DNA of 64,000 nucleotides from positions 37,039 through 101,038 of the forward strand of contig NZ_JAAMOW010000012.1 in assembly GCF_011067135.1 (NCBI RefSeq), given 5' to 3'. Below the pieces are notes generated by a model, which saw nothing but the letters and a program-made list of their open reading frames with translations, ran no database searches and was not told the DNA's origin. Each line of letters begins with the position of its first letter. The stretch's first letter is position 1. Shown piece by piece: positions 36,881-45,240 of this stretch. The stretch is from Solimonas terrae (GTDB taxonomy: Bacteria; Pseudomonadota; Gammaproteobacteria; Nevskiales; Nevskiaceae). Position numbers and translations under genes: made by a program.

Positions 36881-37660
36881 ATGTCCACGAGTCCCTACAA
36901 AGCCCTCGATCTCGGGGGCAAGGTCGTCGTCGTCACCGGCGGCGGAAGCGGAATCGGCGAGTCAAGTGCAAGGCTGCTGGCTGCACGAGGTGCCGCTGTT
37001 GTTGTCGGCGACATCGACGAGGCCGGAGGTCTGCGAGTTGTCCAGGCGATCGGCGACGAGGGCGGCAAAGCGGCTTTCGTGCACACGGACGTCTCCGACG
37101 AAGCACAAGTGCGACGCATGGTCGAGTTTGCGATATCAGAGTTTGACGGCCTGCACGGCGCACTGAATAACGCGGGCATGAGCAGCCGGGGAGCGTCGCT
37201 GATCGATCTGGCGGTCGAGCAGTGGCAGACGATGATCGACGTCAATCTCACAAGTGTCTTCTTGTGCATGAAATGGCAGGTTCGCCACATGCTGGCCCAA
37301 GGCGGCGGCTCGATCGTCAACGTATCGTCGGGGGCCGGCATCGTGGGATTCCCCAATAGCATCGACTACGTCGCAAGCAAGCACGGTGTCGTGGGACTTA
37401 CGCGCGCGGCTGCGGTCGACTTCAGTGCCCGCGGCATCAGGATTAACGCAATTGTGCCGGGCGGCATCGAGACCCCGATGCTCCTTGGCGCCATGGGCAA
37501 CGATCCGGTCGTGCGCGGAGCGGTTGAGCGCGGCCATCCCATCGGTCGTCTGGGCCAGCCAATCGAGATTGCGGAAGCGGCCGGCTGGCTGCTGTCTGAT
37601 GCGTCAACGTTCGTGACAGGCGCAACCGTGGCAGTGGATGGGGGCTATACCTGCATGTAG
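36881..37660 (+). CDS. Short-chain dehydrogenase/reductase
   Basis: A 259-residue classical SDR. The cofactor motif is VVVTGGGSGIGESSARLLA, with VVGDIDEAGG after the second strand (Asp suggests NAD). NNAG is present, and the catalytic Ser and YxxxK are in VNVSSGAG ... IDYVASKHGVVG. The C-terminal GATVAVDGGYTCM is typical. Operonic with the amidohydrolase, so it probably oxidises or reduces an alcohol/ketone in the same pathway. Confidence 0.92.
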   Translation: MSTSPYKALDLGGKVVVVTGGGSGIGESSARLLAARGAAVVVGDIDEAGGLRVVQAIGDEGGKAAFVHTDVSDEAQVRRMVEFAISEFDGLHGALNNAGMSSRGASLIDLAVEQWQTMIDVNLTSVFLCMKWQVRHMLAQGGGSIVNVSSGAGIVGFPNSIDYVASKHGVVGLTRAAAVDFSARGIRINAIVPGGIETPMLLGAMGNDPVVRGAVERGHPIGRLGQPIEIAEAAGWLLSDASTFVTGATVAVDGGYTCM

Positions 37661-37677
37661 GGCCGCGGACCGACACG

Positions 37678-38262
37678 ATGGGTGACCAGCCGCCACCGAC
37701 CCACGCCGATGCCGGGGATAAAATCCCCGGCGACGTCGGCATTTGGGTATTCGTGCTGGGCGACATGTCAGTCTTCAGCGTGTTGTTTTGCCTGTATCTC
37801 TACTACCGTGGTCAGCAGCCGTTGCTCTACGCCGCGGCGCAGGCCTCGTTGTCGACGGGCTTCGGCCTGGTCGACACCGTGACCTTGCTGACCAGCTCGT
37901 GGTGCGTGGCGCAGGCGGTTCACGCGCTCCACCGGCAATTCACCGCAAGAGCGCGTCGCTTCCTTCTATTCGGGATCGGTTGTGGCGCGCTCTTCGTCTG
38001 CTGCAAGCTGCTGGAGTACACGCTCAAGCTTAATGCCGGCATCACGCCGGCCACGAGCGAGTTCTACTCCTTCTACTACGTATTGACGGGGCTGCACTTC
38101 GTGCACACCGTCATCGGAATGATCGTTCTGGCGTTTATGGCGAGGGCCAGCCGAACGCCCGGCCAAAGCACGCTGATCGCTATCGATAGCGGCGCCACTT
38201 ACTGGCACATGGTCGACGTCCTGTGGATCATGATTTTTACCTTGCTCTATCTCCTGCGATAG
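37678..38262 (+). CDS. Cytochrome c oxidase subunit III-like protein (NorE family)
   Basis: A 194-residue membrane protein with five hydrophobic segments, including GIWVFVLGDMSVFSVLFCLYLYY and the heme-copper oxidase subunit III-like SFYYVLTGLHFVHTVIGMIVLAFM and TYWHMVDVLWIMIFTLLYLL. It matches the short NorE/CoxC type. No catalytic oxidase subunit is encoded nearby, so it is not a classical oxidase here. It lies 17 nt after the SDR and is followed by a subunit IV-like gene. Confidence 0.85.
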   Translation: MGDQPPPTHADAGDKIPGDVGIWVFVLGDMSVFSVLFCLYLYYRGQQPLLYAAAQASLSTGFGLVDTVTLLTSSWCVAQAVHALHRQFTARARRFLLFGIGCGALFVCCKLLEYTLKLNAGITPATSEFYSFYYVLTGLHFVHTVIGMIVLAFMARASRTPGQSTLIAIDSGATYWHMVDVLWIMIFTLLYLLR

Positions 38263-38270
38263 TCGACACG

Positions 38271-38549
38271 ATGATCGAGGGGCGACTGACATTTGCATGG
38301 CTGATCCTGATCGTGATGACCGCCTTCTACGGTTGGTACGGTCACGAACTACGTGCCGGAATGACACCGCCGCAGGGCGCCGCAATTCTCTGCGTGGCAT
38401 TTCTGAAGGTGAGGATCGTCGTGCACGAATTTATGGGCGTTCGGAACGCTCCCCACCTATTGCGACACGTTTGCGATATCTGGTTGGCGGCGACAGCAAT
38501 AGCGCTGATAAGCCTGCTCTTTGTCGAGCCCGGGTTCAGCCAGGCGTAG
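38271..38549 (+). CDS. Cytochrome c oxidase subunit IV-like protein
   Basis: A 92-residue protein with three membrane helices: LTFAWLILIVMTAFYGWYGHE, GAAILCVAFLKVRIVVHEFMGV and LWLAATAIALISLLFV (approximately). The FLKVRIVVHEFM segment is the mark of prokaryotic cytochrome C oxidase subunit IV/NorF proteins. The ATG at 38271 is preferred to the earlier in-frame start at 38223, which lies within the subunit III-like gene. Pairs with the upstream gene; function in this context is unknown. Confidence 0.75.
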   Translation: MIEGRLTFAWLILIVMTAFYGWYGHELRAGMTPPQGAAILCVAFLKVRIVVHEFMGVRNAPHLLRHVCDIWLAATAIALISLLFVEPGFSQA

Positions 38550-38576
38550 CGGTGATACAAGATCGTCGAGACCGCA

Positions 38577-39731
38577 TCAGGCTTTTTCGAGGATGTGAAC
38601 GGCGCACGCCGATCCGCGCCCCGAGGTGCCCCCGCACACATGTGTGAGACCGATGCGCGCACCGTGTACCTGCCGGGAGCCTGCGTTCCCGCGCAGGTGC
38701 AGCGTGACTTCGTAGAGATTCGCAATGCCAGTGGCGCCAAGCGGATGGCCCTTGGAAAGCAGTCCGCCGGACATGTTCACTGGGATGCGCCCGCCGAGTG
38801 TCGTCTCGCCGCGGTCAATCAAGTCGCCCGCCTCACCATTTGCGCAAAGCCCGAGATTCTCGTAGTGAACGATCTCGGCGGTAGCGAAACAGTCGTGGAG
38901 CTCGACGAGATCGAGATCGTTGGGGCCGAGTCCCGCGCGCTCATAGGCGGCCTGTGCGCAGTTCTGCGAAACGAGGTTGAAGTCTGGGAGAGCCGATTCG
39001 GACGGCGTGTAAGGTCCGGACGTCAACTCCGAAGCCCGGATACGCACTGCTCGGTCCATGAGGCCAAGGCGCCGTACTGCTCGCTCGGACGCGATCACGG
39101 CGGCGGCCGCGCCGTCAACGTTAATTGAGCACATTAGCTTGGTGTTCGGCCACGAGATCATCTCGGACGACATCACCTCCTCAAGCGGCGTTTCACGTCG
39201 GCTCATGGCCTTCGGATTCATGGTTGAGTGGTGATGATTTTTTACGGCCACCTTTGCAAACTGCTCGAAGGTGGTTCCGTATTTGCGCGAGTGATCCATG
39301 CCAATCTGCGCAAAAATTGCCGGCAGCGTCGACGAGCCCAGGACGCCTTCCTCGACAAAGCCATCTGCGCGCGTTCCGCCGCCCAACAAGCCTCGCCCCA
39401 TCTGCTCCACGCCGACCGCAAGGACGAGATCATAGAAGCCGGCCTTGATGGCAATCACGCCCTCGCGGAACGCGGTCGCACCGGTGGCGCAAGCATTCGC
39501 AGCGTTCACGACCGGGATGCCAGTCAGCCCGATCTCGCGCAAGATGCGTTGGCCAACCATGAGATGCGCTTCAAGCAGATTCCCACAATAGAGCGCCTGC
39601 ATGTCGCGGATGGAAAGCCCGGCGTCATCCAGCGCAAGCAGTGCCGCTTCGGTGCCAAGATCGACAACGGTCCGCGAGGGGTAACGGCCAAAGGGAATCA
39701 TGTCGATTCCGACGATATACGCGTCCGTCAT
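38577..39731 (-). CDS. Thiolase family protein (SCP-x type acetyl-CoA acetyltransferase)
   Basis: A 384-residue thiolase-like enzyme. The nucleophile is Cys81 in VNAANACATGATAF, with the second half carrying MSGGLLSKGHPLGATG and THVCGGTSGRGSACAVHIL. This layout, with a partner Zn-ribbon/OB-fold protein encoded just upstream and overlapping by ATGA, is typical of SCP-x type thiolases that release acetyl- or propionyl-CoA from branched or ring-derived substrates (as in steroid side-chain degradation). Likely the last step of the beta-oxidation cycle of this cluster. Confidence 0.88.
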   Translation of the reverse strand: MTDAYIVGIDMIPFGRYPSRTVVDLGTEAALLALDDAGLSIRDMQALYCGNLLEAHLMVGQRILREIGLTGIPVVNAANACATGATAFREGVIAIKAGFYDLVLAVGVEQMGRGLLGGGTRADGFVEEGVLGSSTLPAIFAQIGMDHSRKYGTTFEQFAKVAVKNHHHSTMNPKAMSRRETPLEEVMSSEMISWPNTKLMCSINVDGAAAAVIASERAVRRLGLMDRAVRIRASELTSGPYTPSESALPDFNLVSQNCAQAAYERAGLGPNDLDLVELHDCFATAEIVHYENLGLCANGEAGDLIDRGETTLGGRIPVNMSGGLLSKGHPLGATGIANLYEVTLHLRGNAGSRQVHGARIGLTHVCGGTSGRGSACAVHILEKA

Positions 39732-40162
39732 GATGGGCTGGCCGCCAGTGAGAAATAGTAGGAGATAAAGGTTCGACCGTCAGGGGCTCGCTGTCCGGTG
39801 TCGCGGAACACGATCTGCACTGGCATATCGAAAGCCAGCGCTTCCCAGCGTGGCTCGATGTCAACCAACGTTCCCTTCAACATCGCGCCGCCGTCGAGCT
39901 CAACGACCGCCGCAACGAACGGCGTCGTGACGCCAGGAAAGCTACGGTGGACGATCGTGAAGCTATGCAAACGGCCTCGCTCCGCGAGGCGAATCGATTT
40001 CATGCTGCCGCGTGCGCAGCAGGCGGCGCACGCCATTCGCGGACCCGGTGCAACACAGCCGCAATCTGCGCAGAGACTGCCGACCAGGTGGGGGGTGCCG
40101 TCGGCGGCGAACGCTAGGTATGACGTGGCAGCGAGCGGCGTGATTGGAATCTCTGCATTCAT
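39728..40162 (-). CDS. Zn-ribbon/OB-fold protein (DUF35), thiolase partner
   Basis: A 144-residue protein with a rubredoxin-like zinc ribbon (CADCGCVAPGPRMACAACC) and a C-terminal OB fold (RGRLHSFTIVHRSFPGVTTPFVAAVVELDGG). Such proteins bind acyl-CoA and form a complex with SCP-x thiolases. It overlaps by 4 nt both with the thiolase gene downstream and with the CoA ligase gene upstream, so all three are translated from one message. Confidence 0.9.
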   Translation of the reverse strand: MNAEIPITPLAATSYLAFAADGTPHLVGSLCADCGCVAPGPRMACAACCARGSMKSIRLAERGRLHSFTIVHRSFPGVTTPFVAAVVELDGGAMLKGTLVDIEPRWEALAFDMPVQIVFRDTGQRAPDGRTFISYYFSLAASPS

Positions 40163-41736
40163 GCCGCGGCCGCCTTTTGCTGCGGATTGCCGTAGTGCGC
40201 GCGCAGGGCCTTTTTGTCGGGTTTGCCGACTGGCGTAAGGGGTAGGGCATCAACAAAGAAGATGGACTTTGGGGTCTGCACGGAACCTTTGCGTTCGCGG
40301 ACGAGGGCGCGCAGTTCGTCGGCACAAGGCTCCATGCCGTGACGGAGTACGACAACGGCCGTCACGGCCTCCCCCCAGTGTGCATCAGGGATGCCGATGA
40401 CGGCATTTGCCGACACGGCGGGATGTGAGCCGAGCACATCCTCGACTTCTCGTGGGTATACGTTGAATCCGCCGGTAACGATCATGTCTTTTTTTCGATC
40501 GACGATACGAAGAAAGCCTTGCGGGTCCCGTATGGCGACGTCCCCGGTGTGTAGCCATCCGCCGGCAAATGCCTCGGCCGTCTGTTCCGGGCGCTGGTGA
40601 TAGCCCGACATGACCAGCGTGCCACGCACACAGATTTCACCGGGCTCGCCGTGGGGCACAGGCCGCATTTCATCGTCAAGCAGATCGACTTGTACCCAAG
40701 GCACGGGCCTGCCGCATGAAGCCAGACGCTCTGGGCTATCGACATCGTGCTCGGCACGTCGGAGTACGCAGACGGTCATCGGTGCCTCCACTTGGCCGTA
40801 GAACTGGAAGAAGATTGGGCCAAGCCGCTGAATGCCTTCACGCAGACGTGTTGGCGACATTGCGGAGGCACCGTAAAAGATGGTCTCGAGACTGGAAAGA
40901 TCAAAGTCGCCGAGTCTCGGATGATCAAGCAGCGCATAGATCATCGTGGGCACGAGCAGCGCGCAGGTGATGCGGTGCTTCTGAATGGCCTCCATCACGC
41001 GGATGGGATCAAAGCCGGGAAGAATGACAAGGGAGCCACCACGCAAAAGCGTCGGCAAAAACATGGCCGCGCCGGCATGGGAGAGCGGGGCGCACATCAA
41101 CTGGCGAATCTGTGACGGCCACTCCCACTCCGCCAGTTGGATGTTGAGGACCGCAATGCCGATGCGATGGGTTCCAACGACCGCTTTGGGCTTGCCGGTC
41201 GTGCCGCCCGAGTAGGAGAGGCGGTAGGGCTCATCGCCGTTCGTTTGCGGCGCGATCAGCGGTGCAGGTTGCATGCGTGTGGCGAGCGCTGCGAGGTCGG
41301 TGCCGGATCTTGCGGGGCCAAGGGTCAGCAGCTTCAGCGTCGGCGCCAGCTCGGCGAGGGCAGCCCCCCGTTCGGCGAACGCTGGGGCATCGATGACGAG
41401 GGCGTCCATCGCTGAATCGGCGATCAGGTAGCTGTGGTCGTCAAGCGAGCCCAGCGGATGCAAGGGGACGAGCACGAATTCGCCGAGTAAGCAGGCCGAG
41501 GTGATGCAGAGCACCTCCGGGCGGTTGGAGGCCAAAACGCCAATCTTTGCGCCACGTCCCAGGCCAAGCGATTGCAATGCCTGTAGGTACTGGCTGACCA
41601 AATCGCGAAAAGCCCTCGCGGAGATGACCTGTTCGCCGACGTAGATCAGCGGTCGGTCGAGGTCATAGCTCAAGGCGTGGACAAGGATCTGGGGCTGATA
41701 TGCCCCCTGGTAGAGCTCCGTGCCGGCCGCGGTCAT
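40159..41736 (-). CDS. AMP-dependent acyl-CoA synthetase/ligase
   Basis: A 525-residue ANL-superfamily enzyme. The P-loop-like motif is YSGGTTGKPKAVVGTH, and the hinge/C-terminal motif is MIVTGGFNVYPREVEDVLGSHPAV. The C-terminal lysine region is LTPVGKPDKKALR. It activates a carboxylic acid as a CoA thioester with ATP, presumably the product of the amidohydrolase/oxygenase steps. First gene of the 41736-38577 operon; a palindromic AT-rich site lies 25 nt upstream. Confidence 0.93.
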   Translation of the reverse strand: MTAAGTELYQGAYQPQILVHALSYDLDRPLIYVGEQVISARAFRDLVSQYLQALQSLGLGRGAKIGVLASNRPEVLCITSACLLGEFVLVPLHPLGSLDDHSYLIADSAMDALVIDAPAFAERGAALAELAPTLKLLTLGPARSGTDLAALATRMQPAPLIAPQTNGDEPYRLSYSGGTTGKPKAVVGTHRIGIAVLNIQLAEWEWPSQIRQLMCAPLSHAGAAMFLPTLLRGGSLVILPGFDPIRVMEAIQKHRITCALLVPTMIYALLDHPRLGDFDLSSLETIFYGASAMSPTRLREGIQRLGPIFFQFYGQVEAPMTVCVLRRAEHDVDSPERLASCGRPVPWVQVDLLDDEMRPVPHGEPGEICVRGTLVMSGYHQRPEQTAEAFAGGWLHTGDVAIRDPQGFLRIVDRKKDMIVTGGFNVYPREVEDVLGSHPAVSANAVIGIPDAHWGEAVTAVVVLRHGMEPCADELRALVRERKGSVQTPKSIFFVDALPLTPVGKPDKKALRAHYGNPQQKAAAA

Positions 41737-41760
41737 TGACGAGTTCTCCTAAGTTGATCG

Positions 41761-41773
41761 ATATTGCAAATAT
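41761..41773. promoter_or_regulatory. Palindrome upstream of the CoA ligase operon
   Basis: ATATT-GCA-AATAT, an inverted repeat inside an unusually AT-rich 50-bp stretch. A similar palindrome (AATAT-TGC-ATATT) lies at 59682 before the TonB receptor gene. Possible operator. Confidence 0.4.
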
Positions 41774-41826
41774 AAAATAATAATTCGACAAAAAGAACCA
41801 TAAATCCTGTCGGTCAGCGCGGGTGC

Positions 41827-42969
41827 TCAGGCTTGATCGAGCAGGGCGGCGTACCGCTGGACGTGGTGGTCCACCGTGCCAAGTTGCAGATTGAACATCT
41901 CAATGCGCCGAAAATGATGGCTCACATCAAGCTCGTCGGTGGTGCCGATGCCGCCATGGATCTGAACCGCCGACTGCATGACGAATCGTCCATGTCGACC
42001 GACGAGTGATTTCGCCGCCGATACGGCGCGGTGTCTCGCCGGCAGCGCGTCGTCGAGCGCGAGTGCGGCGCGGTGAGTAATGGCCGCGGACTGTTCCCGG
42101 GCCAGCAGCATGTCCACCATGCGGTGCTGCAACACCTGGAATGACCCGATCGGCTTGCCAAATTGCTTTCGTGTTCGCGCGTACTGCACGGTGGCCGAGA
42201 GGGCAGCCTCCATGGAGCCGGTCGCGTCCGCGCATAAGGCGACCGTTGCTTCATCCCAGATGCGTTCGAGGGCGTCGCGCAGGTCGATTCCGCCACCGAT
42301 GCGGGCGGAGGCTGGAACAAAAAGCTTGCGGAAGCGGATGTCGGAAGCGCTCGCGCCATCGATGGTTTGGTAGTGGCGTGCCTCGATCCCTTCTGAGTCC
42401 ATCGGGGTGATGAAGGCGCCCACTGTGGCGCGACCCGCATCGGCCTGCTCGTCCGATATGCGGGCCACGACCACGAGATGCCGACTCCAACGCGCACCAA
42501 GCACGAGCGACTTCCGCCCCTCGATTTCGTAGCCGTCTGCTTTCCGGTGCGCGACGGTCTGGATGTGCTCAGTGTCCGAATCGTCCTCGCCTTCGCCGTA
42601 GCCCAGCGCGAATATGTCGTCGCCGTCGAGAATGGGGGGCAGATACTGCTGCTGCTGGCTTTGCGTGCCCGCGCGCGCGAGCAGTGCGGCCGCCCACACG
42701 ACCGTCGATACGTACGGCGAGAGAACCAGGTGCCGGCCGAAGGCCGCCATGATGAGCATGGTTGCTACGGGGCCGGCGTCCAAGCCGCCGCAGCTCTCCG
42801 GAAGTGTGGCGGCCAGGAGCCCGACATCTGCCAGTTCTCGCCAAAAGCAGGCATTGAAGCCACCGATCGCAGCCATCGTCCGACTCGGGTCCGACCGGTT
42901 TTGCTCGCCAGCGATCCGTTCGACCAAGTCCCGCAGCATGCGCTGCTCGTCCGTCAGCGTGAAGTCCAC
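41827..42969 (-). CDS. Acyl-CoA dehydrogenase, GGIG-type subunit
   Basis: A 380-residue flavoprotein of the acyl-CoA dehydrogenase family: DFTLTDEQRMLRDLVERIAGEQ, GYEIEGRKSLVLGARWSRHLV and the C-terminal AVQIHGGIGTTDELDVSHHFRR. The GTG at 42969 is chosen because it has AGGAG 7 nt upstream and starts exactly at the domain; the frame continues to 43038. The C-terminal GGIGxTxE...HxxR pattern is that of one partner in heteromeric dehydrogenases (as the mycobacterial ChsE pairs), and the other type is encoded at 43920. Confidence 0.88.
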   Translation of the reverse strand: MDFTLTDEQRMLRDLVERIAGEQNRSDPSRTMAAIGGFNACFWRELADVGLLAATLPESCGGLDAGPVATMLIMAAFGRHLVLSPYVSTVVWAAALLARAGTQSQQQQYLPPILDGDDIFALGYGEGEDDSDTEHIQTVAHRKADGYEIEGRKSLVLGARWSRHLVVVARISDEQADAGRATVGAFITPMDSEGIEARHYQTIDGASASDIRFRKLFVPASARIGGGIDLRDALERIWDEATVALCADATGSMEAALSATVQYARTRKQFGKPIGSFQVLQHRMVDMLLAREQSAAITHRAALALDDALPARHRAVSAAKSLVGRHGRFVMQSAVQIHGGIGTTDELDVSHHFRRIEMFNLQLGTVDHHVQRYAALLDQA

Positions 42970-43036
42970 CTCACTCCTCCCTTTTGCGGTGCTGCAGGCC
43001 GATGTCCCGCCTCGCCATGCAAAATAAGAAATAGAC

Positions 43037-43052
43037 ATTTCCTATACGGAAT
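43037..43052. promoter_or_regulatory. Inverted repeat between acyl-CoA dehydrogenase and enoyl-CoA hydratase
   Basis: ATTTCCTATACGGAAT carries TTCC...GGAA arms; it lies in the divergent promoter region and resembles the site at 45121. Confidence 0.45.
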
Positions 43053-43106
43053 GCATACTACACCGAGTTGCGGCTCAAATCAGGGGTGCGACCAATGGAG
43101 AGCGGG

Positions 43107-43916
43107 ATGAACACAGCGGTTTATAGCGATATCACCTGCGAGGTACTGGGTCCGGTGGTGCGGATTTCGCACAACCGCCCCGATCGCCGGAATGCCGAGG
43201 GCTCGAAGTTGCTGGACGAGCTCGATCATGCCCTTTCATGGGCTGGAGCCGAGGACTCGGTCCGCGTGGTCATCGTTGGCGGCGTGGGAGATCACTTTTC
43301 CGCGGGGCACGATGTAAAAGAAGCGACGGGCAGGCCAGATGTCGTCGAGCTGCGCTACGCCTATGAGGAAAAGCGCTATTTGGGCTACTGCCTCAGGTTG
43401 TGGGATTTTCCGAAGCCGACCATTGCGCAGGTGCAGGGTGCCTGCATCTCGGGAGGCTTCATGGTGGCGAATATGTGCGATCTCGTCGTGGCCGCCGATG
43501 ATGCATTTTTTTGCGATCCGGTCTGCGGAACACTGGCAGCTGCAGCTACGGAAGTCCTGGTCCATCCTTGGGTGCTTGGACTGCGAGCGGCCAAGGACTT
43601 TCTATATACCGGCAGAAAGATGTACGCCGACGAGGCGCTGCGCATGGGGATGGTCAATCGAGTCTATGCGCGTGCCGAACTCGAACGCGAGACGCTGGCG
43701 CTCGCCGTCGATATCGCCAAGGCACCGCCATTTGCCATGAAGATGCTGAAGCGCTCCCTCAACCGGACGGCGGACATGCAAGGCTTTCGCAACGCCATCC
43801 AGGCGCATTTCGACACGCACGAGCTTTGCCACACGACGCAGGAATACAAGGACGTGCGTGCGCTCGGCCTTGGCGCCACCATCGCTCGGACCAAGGAGAT
43901 GGCGGCCTCCTCCTGA
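43107..43916 (+). CDS. Enoyl-CoA hydratase/isomerase family protein
   Basis: A 269-residue crotonase-fold protein. The oxyanion-hole segments are DHFSAGHDVKEATG and IAQVQGACISGGFMVANMCDLVVAADDAFF. The ATG at 43107 (GGAGAGCGGG upstream) is chosen; in-frame ATGs at 43095 and 43068 also exist. The usual second catalytic Glu of hydratases is not evident in the CGTLAAAATEVLVHP segment, so isomerase or hydrolase activity is possible. Divergent from one dehydrogenase gene and convergent with the other; clearly of the same pathway. Confidence 0.88.
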   Translation: MNTAVYSDITCEVLGPVVRISHNRPDRRNAEGSKLLDELDHALSWAGAEDSVRVVIVGGVGDHFSAGHDVKEATGRPDVVELRYAYEEKRYLGYCLRLWDFPKPTIAQVQGACISGGFMVANMCDLVVAADDAFFCDPVCGTLAAAATEVLVHPWVLGLRAAKDFLYTGRKMYADEALRMGMVNRVYARAELERETLALAVDIAKAPPFAMKMLKRSLNRTADMQGFRNAIQAHFDTHELCHTTQEYKDVRALGLGATIARTKEMAASS

Positions 43917-43919
43917 ACG

Positions 43920-45101
43920 CTAGAGGTGCAGCGCCGTTTTCGCGAGGATGTTGCGCTGCACCTCGCTTGATCCTCCGTAAATCGTCGCTGCGCGCATATT
44001 TAAGTAGCGCGCCATCGCAACGCCGGCCTCGCGATGATGATCATCACATCTTGTCGACTCGTGCGTGTAGGCGGCACTCGTGCCTGCGGCTAGTACGCAC
44101 AACTCGCTGACACGCTGCAAGGTCTCCGTGCCGGCGAGCTTGAGTTGCGAACTCGTCACGTTCGAGGCATCGCTCGCAGCTGCCAGCAGCCGCAGCTCTC
44201 CGGCCTCGAGCGCATCGGCCTCGATGCTCAATTCCGCATAGCGTTGCCGGAACAACGGATGATGCCAGCGCGCCCCGTCCGACTCTGCCAATCGCCTTGC
44301 CTGGGCAAGGAGCCGGCGAACACGGGGACCATAGACACCGCTGCGTTCGAACTCTAGGAGCCGCTTTGCGATCGTCCAGCCGTCGCCCTCCGCGCCGACT
44401 CGATTCTCGATCGGAACGCGCAGGGCGTCGAAGAAGACCTGGTTTACTTCGTGCTCGCCGGACATGCTGATGATCGGCTGGATCGTCACGCCGGGGGAGT
44501 GCAGGTTGGCCAGCAGGAATGTGATGCCCTGCTGTGGTCGCTCGTGCTGGCTGGTGCGGACCAACAGGAAAATCCAATCGGCGTGGTGCGCGTGGGTAGT
44601 CCACAGCTTGCTGCCGTCGACAATGTAGGCGTCGCGTTCGCGCCTCGCCCTGCACGAGAGCGCGGCGAGATCGGAGCCAGCGCCCGGTTCCGAATATCCC
44701 TGACACCAGTAATCCTCCCCGGAGCGCAATCTCGGCAGAAAGCGAGCTTGCTGATCGGGGGTCCCGAAGTGAATCAGGATCGGCCCGCACATCAGAAGGC
44801 CTGCCGATGAGAGTGTTGGCGCGTTCGCGAGCGCGCACTCTTGCTCGAAGATGTACTTCTGCAGGGGTGTCCAGCCGCAGCCCCCGTGTTCGACGGGCCA
44901 AGTTGGCGTGATCCAGCCGCGCTCGTACAGCTTGCGGTGCCAGGCCTTGCCAATTGACGCAGGTGAAAAGACACCAATCTGCTCAAGTCCGGCGGTCTGA
45001 AGCTCGGCTGTCAGCGCCTGTGCCAGAAATTCGCGGACCTGCGCTCTGAAGCGCACGGGATCGCTGCTGTCGGGATCGGGCATGGCTATTCGGTTTGGCA
45101 T
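43920..45101 (-). CDS. Acyl-CoA dehydrogenase, YGGSSE-type subunit
   Basis: A 393-residue acyl-CoA dehydrogenase: DYWCQGYSEPGAGSDLAALSCRA, VDGSKLWTTHAHHADWIFLLVRT and the C-terminal RAATIYGGSSEVQRNILAKTAL. It lacks the YEGT Glu of short/medium-chain enzymes, as many bacterial FadE-type proteins do. Together with the other dehydrogenase it could form an alpha2beta2 enzyme. Overlaps the promoter region of the tandem-TetR gene, with operator-like palindromes immediately upstream. Confidence 0.9.
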   Translation of the reverse strand: MPNRIAMPDPDSSDPVRFRAQVREFLAQALTAELQTAGLEQIGVFSPASIGKAWHRKLYERGWITPTWPVEHGGCGWTPLQKYIFEQECALANAPTLSSAGLLMCGPILIHFGTPDQQARFLPRLRSGEDYWCQGYSEPGAGSDLAALSCRARRERDAYIVDGSKLWTTHAHHADWIFLLVRTSQHERPQQGITFLLANLHSPGVTIQPIISMSGEHEVNQVFFDALRVPIENRVGAEGDGWTIAKRLLEFERSGVYGPRVRRLLAQARRLAESDGARWHHPLFRQRYAELSIEADALEAGELRLLAAASDASNVTSSQLKLAGTETLQRVSELCVLAAGTSAAYTHESTRCDDHHREAGVAMARYLNMRAATIYGGSSEVQRNILAKTALHL

Positions 45102-45120
45102 TTCATATAAACAATAGCAA

Positions 45121-45135
45121 ATTCATATATGGAAT
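45121..45135. promoter_or_regulatory. Palindrome before the tandem-TetR gene
   Basis: ATTCATATATGGAAT, nearly palindromic, about 20 bp upstream of the dehydrogenase start and 105 bp upstream of the regulator start. It is similar (12 of 15) to the site at 43037. Likely operator for a TetR-type repressor. Confidence 0.5.
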
Positions 45136-45240
45136 AATATACCGAGCGCTCTGGCCGCACTTGTGGCTACTTCCTGCGCTCGCGGTTCGTGCGGTAATTG
45201 CTAAGCTCGCCAATGAACATCCACCGCCACGGACGCCGGA

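Noticed and set aside
37678..38549. Complete respiratory oxidase operon
   Set aside because: Only subunit III/IV-like genes are present; no heme-copper catalytic subunit nearby.
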